From a virus: a stretch of 37,559 nucleotides of DNA. Location: IMG/VR virus record IMGVR_UViG_3300022602_000234, positions 1 through 37,559 of that record. The stretch is one strand, 5' to 3'. The position numbers were made by a program, and so were the translations under genes. Of the stretch, positions 8,289 through 14,158 are shown piece after piece. Position 1 is the first letter of the stretch; each line of letters opens with the position of its first letter. The notes under the pieces are model-generated. The model worked only from the letters and a program-made list of their open reading frames with translations, made no database searches and was not told where the DNA came from.

Positions 8289-8296
8289 TATTTATG
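8289..8296 (-). promoter_or_regulatory. Late-type box CATAAATA
   Basis: Six bases before the ATG at 8282; no Shine-Dalgarno in between. Confidence 0.6.
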
Positions 8297-8305
8297 CTAA
8301 ATCAA

Positions 8306-8623
8306 TTAAAAGCCACGAGTTATTTTATTATGCATGTCTTCTAAATTAAATGCAATTTCACGAAGTTTTTCACCAGCTAGACCTTTAATATCACTACAAT
8401 GTTTTTTAAGCCAACGAGAGTCTCTTAATAATTGCTCATAAGGATCATCTTCAGGTTCAGGATTAATAGGATATTTTTTAAAATCTCTATCATCAGTTCC
8501 TAGAGGTACATAGGAAGGTGGTGAAAAAGAACGTTCAGGATTATTATCTTCAGAAGATTTTTCCTTAAGAACTTTTACTTTACTATAAGCTTCAATTAAA
8601 AATTCTGTTTCTCTATTTTTCAC
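8306..8623 (-). CDS. Tagged hypothetical protein, 105 aa (LIEAYSKV tag)
   Basis: It starts at GTG 8623 with MKNRETEFLIEAYSKVKVL, a variant of the LAEAY tag; a cut after L-I-E would match a T4 gp21-like prohead protease site. The remainder is charged and polar, with a Pro-rich stretch (FSPPSYVPLG, INPEPEDDP) and a helical end. No enzymatic motif. I infer a capsid-internal protein from the tag. Confidence 0.65.
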   Translation of the reverse strand: MKNRETEFLIEAYSKVKVLKEKSSEDNNPERSFSPPSYVPLGTDDRDFKKYPINPEPEDDPYEQLLRDSRWLKKHCSDIKGLAGEKLREIAFNLEDMHNKITRGF

Positions 8624-8637
8624 AGAAACAAATTAAA

Positions 8638-8901
8638 TTAGTGTCCAACAACGTGACTTACACCACTGTAATCATTAGGCTCTTCGTTATACTGATTAGC
8701 CTTACAATCTGTACAATCATCACAATCACATCCTTGATCAGCATGAGTACAATGACCAGGATCAGCGTTATCAATAGAAGTAGCTTCTGCATCTTCAGCT
8801 TGATCTTTATTAGTAAATTTTTCTGGATGCTTAGCGAGACTCTTACCGTAACGGATTTTTTCGTAAGCTTCAGCTAAGAGTTGGGCGTCTTTGTTAATCA
8901 T
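8638..8901 (-). CDS. Tagged Cys-rich protein, 87 aa
   Basis: The N-terminal tag MINKDAQLLAEAYEKI (L-A-E followed by A) is followed by a polar linker. Then comes a Cys/His/Asp cluster, C-x5-G-C-x-C-x2-C-x2-C-K-A-N (CTHADQGCDCDDCTDCKAN). The same spacing recurs in the 48-aa protein at 9981-10127, so this looks like a small metal-binding module (Zn or Fe-S). A late-type box is 6 bases before the ATG. Confidence 0.7.
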   Translation of the reverse strand: MINKDAQLLAEAYEKIRYGKSLAKHPEKFTNKDQAEDAEATSIDNADPGHCTHADQGCDCDDCTDCKANQYNEEPNDYSGVSHVVGH

Positions 8902-8907
8902 ATATTA

Positions 8908-8915
8908 TATTTATT
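8908..8915 (-). promoter_or_regulatory. Late-type box AATAAATA
   Basis: Six bases before the ATG at 8901. Confidence 0.6.
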
Positions 8916-9309
8916 AAAGTTTAATGCTATTAGGCTTAGTAGCGCGAATATAAACTTCGCCCCATACTTCTAATTCACCCATAAGAGCTTGAAATTCTTT
9001 TTGAGAAAGAGAGTCGAGATCTTTTAATTTTTCGTAAACCTCTTTTGCCTTAGCCTTATAATGATCTTCTTTACCTTCCTTATCATGCCACTTCTCTGAC
9101 TCAGCATACGGCTTAAGCTTTGCTTTATAGTGAATAGCTGTAAGAAGGCTAAACCCGCCCTTCTTTTGAGTCATTGCTTGAATTTTTTCAGCACCAGCTA
9201 GACGTTTGGTTAAAAAAGTTTCAAAAGCCTGTTCAGGAGTTTCTTTTTCTTCTTTCTTTTCGTGTATAGAAGAATAGGCTTCAGCTAAATATTGTAATTC
9301 TTTATCCAT
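8914..9309 (-). CDS. Tagged hypothetical helical protein, 131 aa
   Basis: The N-terminal tag MDKELQYLAEAYSSIHEKK (L-A-E followed by A) precedes a lysine-rich, mostly alpha-helical body with no recognised domain. The start is one base after the stop of the preceding gene, indicating coupling. Probably a virion-internal protein by tag; otherwise unknown. Confidence 0.65.
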   Translation of the reverse strand: MDKELQYLAEAYSSIHEKKEEKETPEQAFETFLTKRLAGAEKIQAMTQKKGGFSLLTAIHYKAKLKPYAESEKWHDKEGKEDHYKAKAKEVYEKLKDLDSLSQKEFQALMGELEVWGEVYIRATKPNSIKL

Positions 9310-9310
9310 G

Positions 9311-9748
9311 TTAAGAATGATCTACTCTCTTTGTTAAATAATCTTTTTCTTGTTCAGCAGCTTCCATATCACGTAAGCTATCTACATCTGCTGTTAAAAT
9401 TTTCTTCGCTAAGGGTAATACATGCTTTACAAATATTTCTTTACCTTCGTAATTACCTCTTTCTCCAAAATTAACAAGAGAGGAAAAAGCACGTCCGTTT
9501 TCTCTTCTTGCTCTTGTAAGAACTTTAAACAGTAATTTTTTATCTAAAACCCCATTTTCAATACAGCGGGCAATCTTATTAGCAGTTCTAGCCATTAAGC
9601 TATCAGCTTCAGGGCCCATTGCTCCTCCAAACATTGTAGAACCTGCTGATATAGCAGCAACAAGATCAACTAATAATTGATCAGGGTCTATATGAGACTC
9701 TAATACTTTACTATACGCTTCAGCAATTAATTTAACATCTTTGGACAT
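9311..9748 (-). CDS. Tagged hypothetical protein, 145 aa
   Basis: I start at ATG 9748 because it opens with the tag MSKDVKLIAEAYSKV (I-A-E followed by A). A CATAAGTA late-type box lies 5 bases upstream; a longer frame would run into the gene before it. The body has a small-residue loop (SAGSTMFGGAMGPEAD) and helices resembling a compact helical bundle. No enzyme motif. Confidence 0.65.
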   Translation of the reverse strand: MSKDVKLIAEAYSKVLESHIDPDQLLVDLVAAISAGSTMFGGAMGPEADSLMARTANKIARCIENGVLDKKLLFKVLTRARRENGRAFSSLVNFGERGNYEGKEIFVKHVLPLAKKILTADVDSLRDMEAAEQEKDYLTKRVDHS

Positions 9749-9753
9749 ACTAA

Positions 9754-9761
9754 TACTTATG
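9754..9761 (-). promoter_or_regulatory. Late-type box CATAAGTA
   Basis: Five bases before the ATG at 9748, overlapping the stop of the upstream gene. Confidence 0.5.
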
Positions 9762-9969
9762 TTTTTCTGTGACTTTTCTTCCACCACTTACACCAACCTT
9801 CTGGTTTTATATCTCCAGCTACAGCAGAACATTTATTTGGAGGTCGCCACATTGTACAACCATCACAGCGATGACCGTTTTTAGGATGAGCTACATAACC
9901 AGCTTCAATCTTTGAATGTTTAGGTTTGGATTCCTCCAATAAGGAATTTAACGTCTTATCAAATTCCAT
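9757..9969 (-). CDS. Tagged HiPIP-like iron-sulfur protein, 70 aa
   Basis: The N-terminal tag MEFDKTLNSLLEES (L-L-E followed by E) precedes a Cys module with C35, C38, C47 and C60, in the pattern C-x2-C-x8-C-x12-C ending GWC. The order CDGC...KCSAVAGDIKPEGWCKWW closely follows high-potential iron-sulfur proteins, where four Cys hold a 4Fe-4S cluster. At 70 aa it is a minimal HiPIP domain plus tag. The combination suggests an iron-sulfur protein carried in the virion (inference). Confidence 0.7.
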   Translation of the reverse strand: MEFDKTLNSLLEESKPKHSKIEAGYVAHPKNGHRCDGCTMWRPPNKCSAVAGDIKPEGWCKWWKKSHRKT

Positions 9970-9980
9970 AAACTGTATTA

Positions 9981-10127
9981 TTATTCGTCAAAACCGAAAC
10001 CAAATTCCTTAGCAGGGTTTTGAGTCTTTCTTTCAGCTTCAGCGTTAGCCTTACAATCTTCACAACCTGTGCACTTACATCCTTTAACAGCGTAAGGACA
10101 TTTTTCTTTTTTCTTTGTATCTTCCAT
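9981..10127 (-). CDS. Small Cys-rich protein, 48 aa
   Basis: MEDTKKKEKCPYAVKGCKC begins a module with the spacing C-x5-G-C-x-C-x2-C-x2-C-K-A-N, identical to that in the tagged protein at 8638-8901; an acidic, aromatic tail (FGFGFDE) follows. It lacks the N-terminal tag. The CTTAAATA box 6 bases before the ATG and the clear paralogy support a real gene. Metal binding is inferred. Confidence 0.7.
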   Translation of the reverse strand: MEDTKKKEKCPYAVKGCKCTGCEDCKANAEAERKTQNPAKEFGFGFDE

Positions 10128-10133
10128 ATATTA

Positions 10134-10141
10134 TATTTAAG
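10134..10141 (-). promoter_or_regulatory. Late-type box CTTAAATA
   Basis: Six bases before the ATG at 10127. Confidence 0.5.
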
Positions 10142-10146
10142 GAAAA

Positions 10147-10374
10147 TTATTTCTTTTTAAAATGTTTTTCCATTACTACTAAAGCATCCTTAGCACATTG
10201 AATCCAAGCATCATGATTGATACCTTTTAATTGATCCTTAATAGCACCAGGGTTACGATCTACCTGATCGGCGTATCTAAAAAGAGCTTCTAAAAGGAAT
10301 GCTTCGTTTAACGGTTCACCATTTAATATATAATCGACGATGGCTTTGTAGCCAGAGGAGTGTTTTCTACTCAT
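10147..10374 (-). CDS. Hypothetical small protein with internal tag-like segment, 75 aa
   Basis: MSRKHSSGYKAIVDYILNG is followed by EPLNEAFLLEALFRYADQV, which holds two hydrophobic-x-E-A sites (L-N-E-A and L-L-E-A) like the tags of neighbours, but about 20 residues further in. Helical, basic C-terminus (KHFKKK). The start is 4 bases after a CATAAGTA box. Possibly another prohead-protease substrate; function unknown. Confidence 0.6.
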   Translation of the reverse strand: MSRKHSSGYKAIVDYILNGEPLNEAFLLEALFRYADQVDRNPGAIKDQLKGINHDAWIQCAKDALVVMEKHFKKK

Positions 10375-10378
10375 ACCA

Positions 10379-10386
10379 TACTTATG
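10379..10386 (-). promoter_or_regulatory. Late-type box CATAAGTA
   Basis: Four bases before the ATG at 10374. Confidence 0.45.
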
Positions 10387-10403
10387 GCCTAACTACTTCA
10401 ATA

Positions 10404-10748
10404 TCAAGCGTTGCCTTCTTCTGGACACTCTTCGGTATTATGATCTCCACCGCAGATAGAACATTGAATTGTAGCAGGAACTTCTACAGGATTAGGTTCA
10501 TTAGTTTCAACCTTTTTCTTAGTAACAGCATCCTTAACTTCATGAGGTTCAAGACCTTCATGACCGAACATATCAACTAAATCCTTATGACGAGCCTTAA
10601 TCTTTTCGTAATCTTTCTTACCGTGTTGATCTTTATTATCTAAGAGCCATTTAGTAAGCTTCTTATACTCGTTATAGTGTTTCTTTTTAATAACAGATTC
10701 AACTATAGTTTGATAAGCCTCTGCTAAGAATTGAGCGTCTTTATTCAT
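10404..10748 (-). CDS. Tagged protein with zinc-knuckle-like end, 114 aa
   Basis: The N-terminal tag MNKDAQFLAEAYQTI (L-A-E followed by A) precedes a basic helical body (KKHYNEYKKLTKW). The C-terminus CSICGGDHNTEEC has the order C-x2-C-x3-H-x4-C, one residue shorter than a classical CCHC zinc knuckle, and may bind nucleic acid. The ATG overlaps the preceding stop by one base (TAATG), so it is coupled to 10748-11068. Confidence 0.7.
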   Translation of the reverse strand: MNKDAQFLAEAYQTIVESVIKKKHYNEYKKLTKWLLDNKDQHGKKDYEKIKARHKDLVDMFGHEGLEPHEVKDAVTKKKVETNEPNPVEVPATIQCSICGGDHNTEECPEEGNA

Positions 10749-11068
10749 TATTTTAATTTTTTATGAAGAGCATTTAAAGTACCTGTCCAAGCTTCTCCGT
10801 TAACATTAACGACAAATGTATCATCTAACTTTTTGTCAACAGTAACAACATCCTTACCTCGAACAAACTTATTAAGACTTTCGCCAGATTCAACTTGCTT
10901 AAACCCTTTTGACTTTAATATAAACATATAATTTTGAGATTTTTCTAAGTGACTATTTCTCATCTTTTCCATATCAGGATTATCTTCGTTATTATTAGAA
11001 GCGGGGATACCTTCACCTAAAATTTTAGAATAAGCTTCTGCAAGAAGTTTAGCATCTTTGTTAATCAT
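10748..11068 (-). CDS. Tagged hypothetical protein, 106 aa
   Basis: The N-terminal tag MINKDAKLLAEAYSKILGEG (L-A-E followed by A) precedes a polar linker and a small mixed alpha/beta domain, including FVRGKDVVTVDKKLDDTFVVNV. The domain is otherwise unrecognised. An AATAAATA box lies 6 bases before the ATG. Probably targeted to the virion by the tag (inference). Confidence 0.65.
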   Translation of the reverse strand: MINKDAKLLAEAYSKILGEGIPASNNNEDNPDMEKMRNSHLEKSQNYMFILKSKGFKQVESGESLNKFVRGKDVVTVDKKLDDTFVVNVNGEAWTGTLNALHKKLK

Positions 11069-11074
11069 ATATTA

Positions 11075-11082
11075 TATTTATT
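11075..11082 (-). promoter_or_regulatory. Late-type box AATAAATA
   Basis: Six bases before the ATG at 11068. Confidence 0.6.
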
Positions 11083-11401
11083 ACAATTCGTCAATTAATT
11101 TGTTAAACTTTTCTGCTGTTGACGGATTTACCTGTTTTCTAACATCCCAGTCTTGTACTGCTTTTATAAAAGGTTCAGTATAATAAGGTGAAGCTTCATC
11201 TCCTTCCATATCGCATAAGAAATAATCTCCTTCTTTATTTAGTGAAAGATAGTATTGAACCTCTCCATTGTTAAAGTGTTGAATAATAAGCCAAGCCCGT
11301 ACTATATCGTCTCCAAATAAATCTTGATCTGTTACATCTTCTATTTCAAGCATCCTAGGATCTATACGATAGGATTCAGTAAAAAATTGTTTAAAGCTCA
11401 T
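11081..11401 (-). CDS. Constant-tail family member with N-terminal tag, 106 aa
   Basis: The start MSFKQFFTESYRIDP resembles T4 internal-protein capsid-targeting sequences (MKTYQEFIAEA type), with F-T-E followed by S. It ends in NPSTAEKFNKLIDEL, the constant tail of the 16-gene plus-strand array at 24822-30317. The middle is divergent and beta-rich. I use ATG 11401 inside the preceding gene's tail (11-base overlap) rather than the TTG one codon earlier. As the last gene in this group, its penultimate Asp codon is GAC, so no further start is created. Confidence 0.7.
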   Translation of the reverse strand: MSFKQFFTESYRIDPRMLEIEDVTDQDLFGDDIVRAWLIIQHFNNGEVQYYLSLNKEGDYFLCDMEGDEASPYYTEPFIKAVQDWDVRKQVNPSTAEKFNKLIDEL

Positions 11402-11801
11402 CAATTAATTCTCCAAATTTATTTTGTGTATCTTTATTTAAGGTTTGTTTAGTTTTATACCTTTTAATTAAATCGGGTGCTATTTCATTTACAAATTTCT
11501 TCTCAAATAAAGCTCGTTCATATGATCTTTTGTAAGCAGCTTTTTCCCTTTTATACCAAGTAGGTTTTTGAATAATTTGATAGATAAGAGAACTACCCTG
11601 AGATTGTTTATCTTTCAGCCACCAAGTTCCGTTCTTACTATCTAAAAAACAATAAACAGGGGTAGACTCTGTACGCATTTTATCGAGAGTTAAGGTACCG
11701 GTTACATCATTCCACCAAGCCATATATTTTAACTGAAATGTTACATCATCATAGTTAGTCTTTTGAGCTTCAGCCTCTGTTACAAATTGTTTAAAGCTCA
11801 T
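11391..11801 (-). CDS. Constant-tail family member with N-terminal tag, 136 aa
   Basis: It starts MSFKQFVTEAEAQ (V-T-E followed by A), so like its downstream neighbour it carries both the tag and the family tail (NKDTQNKFGELIDEL, a more diverged version). The middle includes FLDSKNGTWWLKDK, matching the D-x-x-G-x-W motif common in the array proteins. It overlaps both neighbours by 11 bases. Tryptophan-rich. Confidence 0.7.
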   Translation of the reverse strand: MSFKQFVTEAEAQKTNYDDVTFQLKYMAWWNDVTGTLTLDKMRTESTPVYCFLDSKNGTWWLKDKQSQGSSLIYQIIQKPTWYKREKAAYKRSYERALFEKKFVNEIAPDLIKRYKTKQTLNKDTQNKFGELIDEL

Positions 11802-12105
11802 CGATTAACTCCTCAAATGTTTTAGCTGTAGAAGGATTTAGAGTTTGTTTCATTTCATGAGTTTCAATAGCTTTACCAACTAATGACACTAATCTTTTTG
11901 ATGTCCAGTTCTCTACAACAAAGCTATCACTCAAATTTGGAATAAGGTAGCGAAATCCGTCAAGCTCTTCTCCTAATACACCTTTATACCCATTGATAGT
12001 AAATATATATGCAAAGTGCTCTTCTTCAGCTCCCCATCCTTTAACTTCAGGATATTCATCAATAAGCAGAAACGGTCCTTTTATTATCTTTACATTAAAA
12101 TTCAT
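11791..12105 (-). CDS. Constant-tail family member, 104 aa
   Basis: MNFNVKIIKGPFLLIDEYP opens like array members at 27913 and 29702 (the KGP motif). The protein ends NPSTAKTFEELIDEL, identical to the array consensus. First gene of the three-gene minus-strand group. The ATG at 12105 follows an AATAAATA box by 6 bases; a TTG one codon earlier is less likely. Its DEL codons contain the start of the next gene. Confidence 0.75.
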   Translation of the reverse strand: MNFNVKIIKGPFLLIDEYPEVKGWGAEEEHFAYIFTINGYKGVLGEELDGFRYLIPNLSDSFVVENWTSKRLVSLVGKAIETHEMKQTLNPSTAKTFEELIDEL

Positions 12106-12111
12106 CAATCT

Positions 12112-12119
12112 TATTTATT
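12112..12119 (-). promoter_or_regulatory. Late-type box AATAAATA, overlapping a divergent box
   Basis: Six bases before the ATG at 12105. It shares three bases with the plus-strand box at 12117-12124, so two late-type promoters fire in opposite directions from one 13-bp element. Confidence 0.55.
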
Positions 12120-12124
12120 AAATA
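12117..12124 (+). promoter_or_regulatory. Late-type box ATTAAATA
   Basis: Five bases before the ATG of the SET-domain gene at 12130; overlaps the minus-strand late box. Confidence 0.5.
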
Positions 12125-12129
12125 TTATA

Positions 12130-12522
12130 ATGGTTGATATAGATAATGCTCCGGATACCTATATTGGATCTTCTTCTATACAGGGACAGGGTTTGTTTGC
12201 TTCTAAAGATTATAAAGAAGGAGATATTATCTTAGATTATAGACCTTGGAAAGAAACATTTAAAAAAATTGAATGGAGATTTTTAAATCAGTATCAAATA
12301 GATCATAATTGGTTTATTCCTGTAGATGATGATTGTTGTTTAACATCTGATCTTTCATCAAAAATTCATTATATTAATCATTCTAAAGAACCGAACGGTA
12401 ACTGGCTTATAAATGATCTTCTTATACTCGCTAATAAAGATATAAAGAAAGACGAAGAAATAACTATTGATTACCGTCTAGAGTATCGACCGACAAGAAG
12501 ATGTTGGCCTACTTGGATCTAA
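12130..12522 (+). CDS. SET-domain protein (putative lysine methyltransferase)
   Basis: A 130-aa protein with the main SET motifs in order: GQGLFASKDYKEGDII (about 18-33, SAM-binding N-terminal strand), YINHSKEPNGNW (81-92, the N-H-S-x-x-P-N core) and KKDEEITIDY (106-115, with the catalytic Tyr region). SET enzymes transfer methyl groups from SAM to lysines. At 130 aa it is a minimal SET domain without flanking domains. I start at ATG 12130, behind a late-type box, because the domain begins there. It is the only plus-strand gene in this late block. Confidence 0.8.
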   Translation: MVDIDNAPDTYIGSSSIQGQGLFASKDYKEGDIILDYRPWKETFKKIEWRFLNQYQIDHNWFIPVDDDCCLTSDLSSKIHYINHSKEPNGNWLINDLLILANKDIKKDEEITIDYRLEYRPTRRCWPTWI

Positions 12523-12739
12523 GGCCATTACCGGTAACGGATAGGCGATTGAGATCTCAATCTATAAACCTTCCGTTACCGGCCTAGTATCTTTTGATTC
12601 TGATACTAGTTAATGTCGTACGCCTCAGATTCTTTTCTACTGCTTCCCTCCGAAATTCATTTGTGTAGATTATGGCCGGGCCCGGGTCAAAATCAAGTAA
12701 AATATCCGGCCGAAGGCCCCAAAACCCGAACGTAGTTTT
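12523..12739. other. Non-coding, GC-rich, palindrome-rich stretch between convergent genes
   Basis: No gene seen in these 217 bases. Three structures are visible. (a) An 11-bp inverted repeat CCGGTAACGGA/TCCGTTACCGG (12531-12541, 12572-12582) encloses a perfect 16-bp palindrome (12547-12562). (b) A hairpin with CTAGTATC/GATACTAG arms (12584-12591, 12602-12609) has a 10-base loop. (c) GGCCGG/CCGGCC (12674-12679, 12706-12711) is followed by a small GGCC-GAA-GGCC hairpin. GC content is far above the surroundings. Without clear U-runs this is not a plain terminator; a structured RNA or DNA element is possible. Confidence 0.6.
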
Positions 12740-12922
12740 CTACTTTATATTCTGTATAATTTTTAATAAAAGATTGTTAAACTCTTTTTGATGCTCTAGA
12801 TCTGTTTGTAATTGATCTATAATCTTTTCTAATCTTTCAAGTCTTTCTAGTGGTGTTAGTGTTGTAGGTACTGCTAGTACTGGATCATTAGCTCTAAGAG
12901 CAGAAGTTGTTGAGTTAGACAT
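12740..12922 (-). CDS. Small coiled-coil protein, 60 aa
   Basis: The Ser/Thr/Ala-rich first 25 residues are followed by one amphipathic helix (LERLERLEKIIDQLQTDLEHQ), typical of an oligomerising coiled coil. It overlaps the end of the 162-aa gene upstream by 8 bases, so it is coupled. Function unknown. Confidence 0.65.
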   Translation of the reverse strand: MSNSTTSALRANDPVLAVPTTLTPLERLERLEKIIDQLQTDLEHQKEFNNLLLKIIQNIK

Positions 12923-13403
12923 TCTTTACACAATTATTAACTATCTTACCGGAGGGCAACTTCTTTGTACCTTTCTTCTTATAACCCTTCCAGCAATGCA
13001 TTTGTTTTTCTTGTAAAGAAGTTACTTCTGTTATCTTCGGTTTAAAATCTGAATATTTTATATAACGTAACTTACCATCTTTATTATTATTATAGATAAA
13101 GGTCTTAGCCTGATCCTCTGAAGCGGCTGTAGTCTTTTGATCTATACTTCTATTGGTCGGATAATGATACCATTTAACTCGATAAACTTTTCTAGTATCC
13201 TCTTCATTAACTAATGAATCTATAATACCTTTTATAGCTTGTTTATCTTCTAGGTTCTTAGCACTTCTTACAAGACCCTTTAAATGATCTAAAGCTACTA
13301 TCTTTTTAACTTTCTTTCGTCTTAGTCTATCGGCTACCTCTTGGGCCATAGCTAATAAAGAACCTTCCTCTAATATAGACTCTACTAGTCGATCGAATAT
13401 CAT
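12915..13403 (-). CDS. Tagged hypothetical protein with CWKGYKKKG motif, 162 aa
   Basis: The N-terminal tag MIFDRLVESILEEG (I-L-E followed by E) precedes a basic helical region and a small beta domain (KVYRVKWYHYPTN). The C-terminus MHCWKGYKKKGTKKLPSG...NNCVKN has two Cys around a basic loop. I recall similar CWKGY...GK...NCV segments from T4-like phage virion proteins. No catalytic motif. It overlaps the upstream gene by 4 bases. Confidence 0.7.
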   Translation of the reverse strand: MIFDRLVESILEEGSLLAMAQEVADRLRRKKVKKIVALDHLKGLVRSAKNLEDKQAIKGIIDSLVNEEDTRKVYRVKWYHYPTNRSIDQKTTAASEDQAKTFIYNNNKDGKLRYIKYSDFKPKITEVTSLQEKQMHCWKGYKKKGTKKLPSGKIVNNCVKNV

Positions 13404-13606
13404 AAGGTTTTTATTTTCTGGCCAATAGCTATAATCTTATCTCCAACCTTATCCATTCCTAGTTCTTGGACGGTGGACATTCTATTCTCAATCATAAAGG
13501 CTATTGTCTTTAATTGTTCGGCAAGCTCCTTTAATGTAGTACCCTTCTCTATAGGGGTAGGAGCGGATTCTTTTAATACCTTCTTATAAGCTTCACTTAA
13601 TGTCAT
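13400..13606 (-). CDS. Tagged small helical protein, 68 aa
   Basis: It starts MTLSEAYKKVLKESAP, a shortened tag (L-S-E followed by A), then two amphipathic helices. A CTTAAATA box is 6 bases before the ATG, and an intrinsic terminator for upstream minus-strand transcription lies just beyond it. It heads the 13606-12740 group. Function unknown. Confidence 0.65.
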   Translation of the reverse strand: MTLSEAYKKVLKESAPTPIEKGTTLKELAEQLKTIAFMIENRMSTVQELGMDKVGDKIIAIGQKIKTL

Positions 13607-13612
13607 ATAGTT

Positions 13613-13620
13613 TATTTAAG
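13613..13620 (-). promoter_or_regulatory. Late-type box CTTAAATA
   Basis: Six bases before the ATG at 13606, directly after a minus-strand terminator. Confidence 0.5.
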
Positions 13621-13621
13621 G

Positions 13622-13652
13622 AAAAAGCCGGTCTCAATTAAGAGACCGGCTA
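13622..13652 (-). terminator. Intrinsic terminator
   Basis: Perfect 10-bp stem AGCCGGTCTC/GAGACCGGCT with a 6-base loop, followed on the minus strand by TTTTTCC. It would end transcripts from the small genes at 13683-14112. Confidence 0.85.
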
Positions 13653-13682
13653 GGCTTCCCAAGCATCGTTCGCAATGAATCT

Positions 13683-13805
13683 TTAATGAGAGTATCTACG
13701 GGTTATATCCATAATACTATAGAAGAAGAGAGCCCAGCTATTGAAAGCAAATAGGTAGAAGAGCCAATTAGGAATGGTTATAGTTTCGTTAAGTTTTTTA
13801 AACAT
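13683..13805 (-). CDS. Small membrane protein, 40 aa
   Basis: MFKKLNETITIPNWLFYLFA begins one transmembrane helix (about residues 13-31: WLFYLFAFNSWALFFYSIM) with a basic end (TRRYSH). The ATG is preceded by an A/C-rich, G-less leader (CAACCAAACAACC) like that at 19390, and no Shine-Dalgarno. The gene ends just before the terminator at 13652. Function unknown. Confidence 0.5.
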   Translation of the reverse strand: MFKKLNETITIPNWLFYLFAFNSWALFFYSIMDITRRYSH

Positions 13806-13841
13806 AATGGTTGTTTGGTTGAGGATTAATATTAGAGAAGA

Positions 13842-13930
13842 GTCCCAGCTGGTTGATCAAACCACTATCCTATCAAGTATGTGTTCAAGGATTGGACCGT
13901 GTACTTTGGTACTGGGACGTTTTTCTTTTC
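13842..13930 (+). ncRNA. Candidate structured RNA (four-way junction) ending in a U-run
   Basis: GTCCCAG (13842-13848) pairs with CTGGGAC (13912-13918), closing a loop that holds three smaller hairpins: GGTT/AACC, ATCCT/AGGAT and ACC/GGT. On the plus strand the closing stem is followed by GTTTTTCTTTT, as in an intrinsic terminator. It lies between two small minus-strand genes. No clear plus-strand promoter is seen, so it could also be a structured element in the minus-strand transcript. The shape recalls a tRNA but lacks a T-loop and a normal anticodon arm. Confidence 0.4.
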
Positions 13931-13932
13931 TC

Positions 13933-14112
13933 TTATCTCTCTGCGCTTTCCGACTTGAGACGGTCGCCAGGAATGAACCCAAACGGTGGCATTACTAAGA
14001 GATGTTGTGTTGTTCTGAAGTTAATAGTATGAATCTTCTTATAGGCTTCATACCCATCCAGTATCATTCCTCCGAAGAGAAGGGTAAGACATATAACAGC
14101 TATTCGCTTCAT
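13933..14112 (-). CDS. Small exported or membrane-anchored protein, 59 aa
   Basis: MKRIAVICLTLLFGGMILDG is a short basic start plus hydrophobic core, like a signal anchor. It is followed by about 40 polar residues with a GDRLKSESAER end. It has a well-formed early-type promoter with exactly 6 bases to the ATG. No homologue recognised. Confidence 0.65.
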   Translation of the reverse strand: MKRIAVICLTLLFGGMILDGYEAYKKIHTINFRTTQHLLVMPPFGFIPGDRLKSESAER

Positions 14113-14118
14113 ACCATT

Positions 14119-14147
14119 AATATAGTATATAGAATAGGAACCGGCAA
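14119..14147 (-). promoter_or_regulatory. Early-type promoter for the 13933-14112 gene
   Basis: TTGCCG (14147-14142), 17-bp spacer starting GTTCC, TATATT (14124-14119), 6 bases to ATG. Confidence 0.7.
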
Positions 14148-14158
14148 CTGGAAACTTA

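Noticed and set aside
13842-13930. tRNA gene
   Set aside because: Four-way pairing is present but the anticodon arm has a 16-base loop and there is no TTC-type T-loop or CCA end.
13774-13998. Plus-strand 74-codon frame
   Set aside because: It runs antisense to two small minus-strand genes that have better start signals and lies across the structured-RNA candidate.
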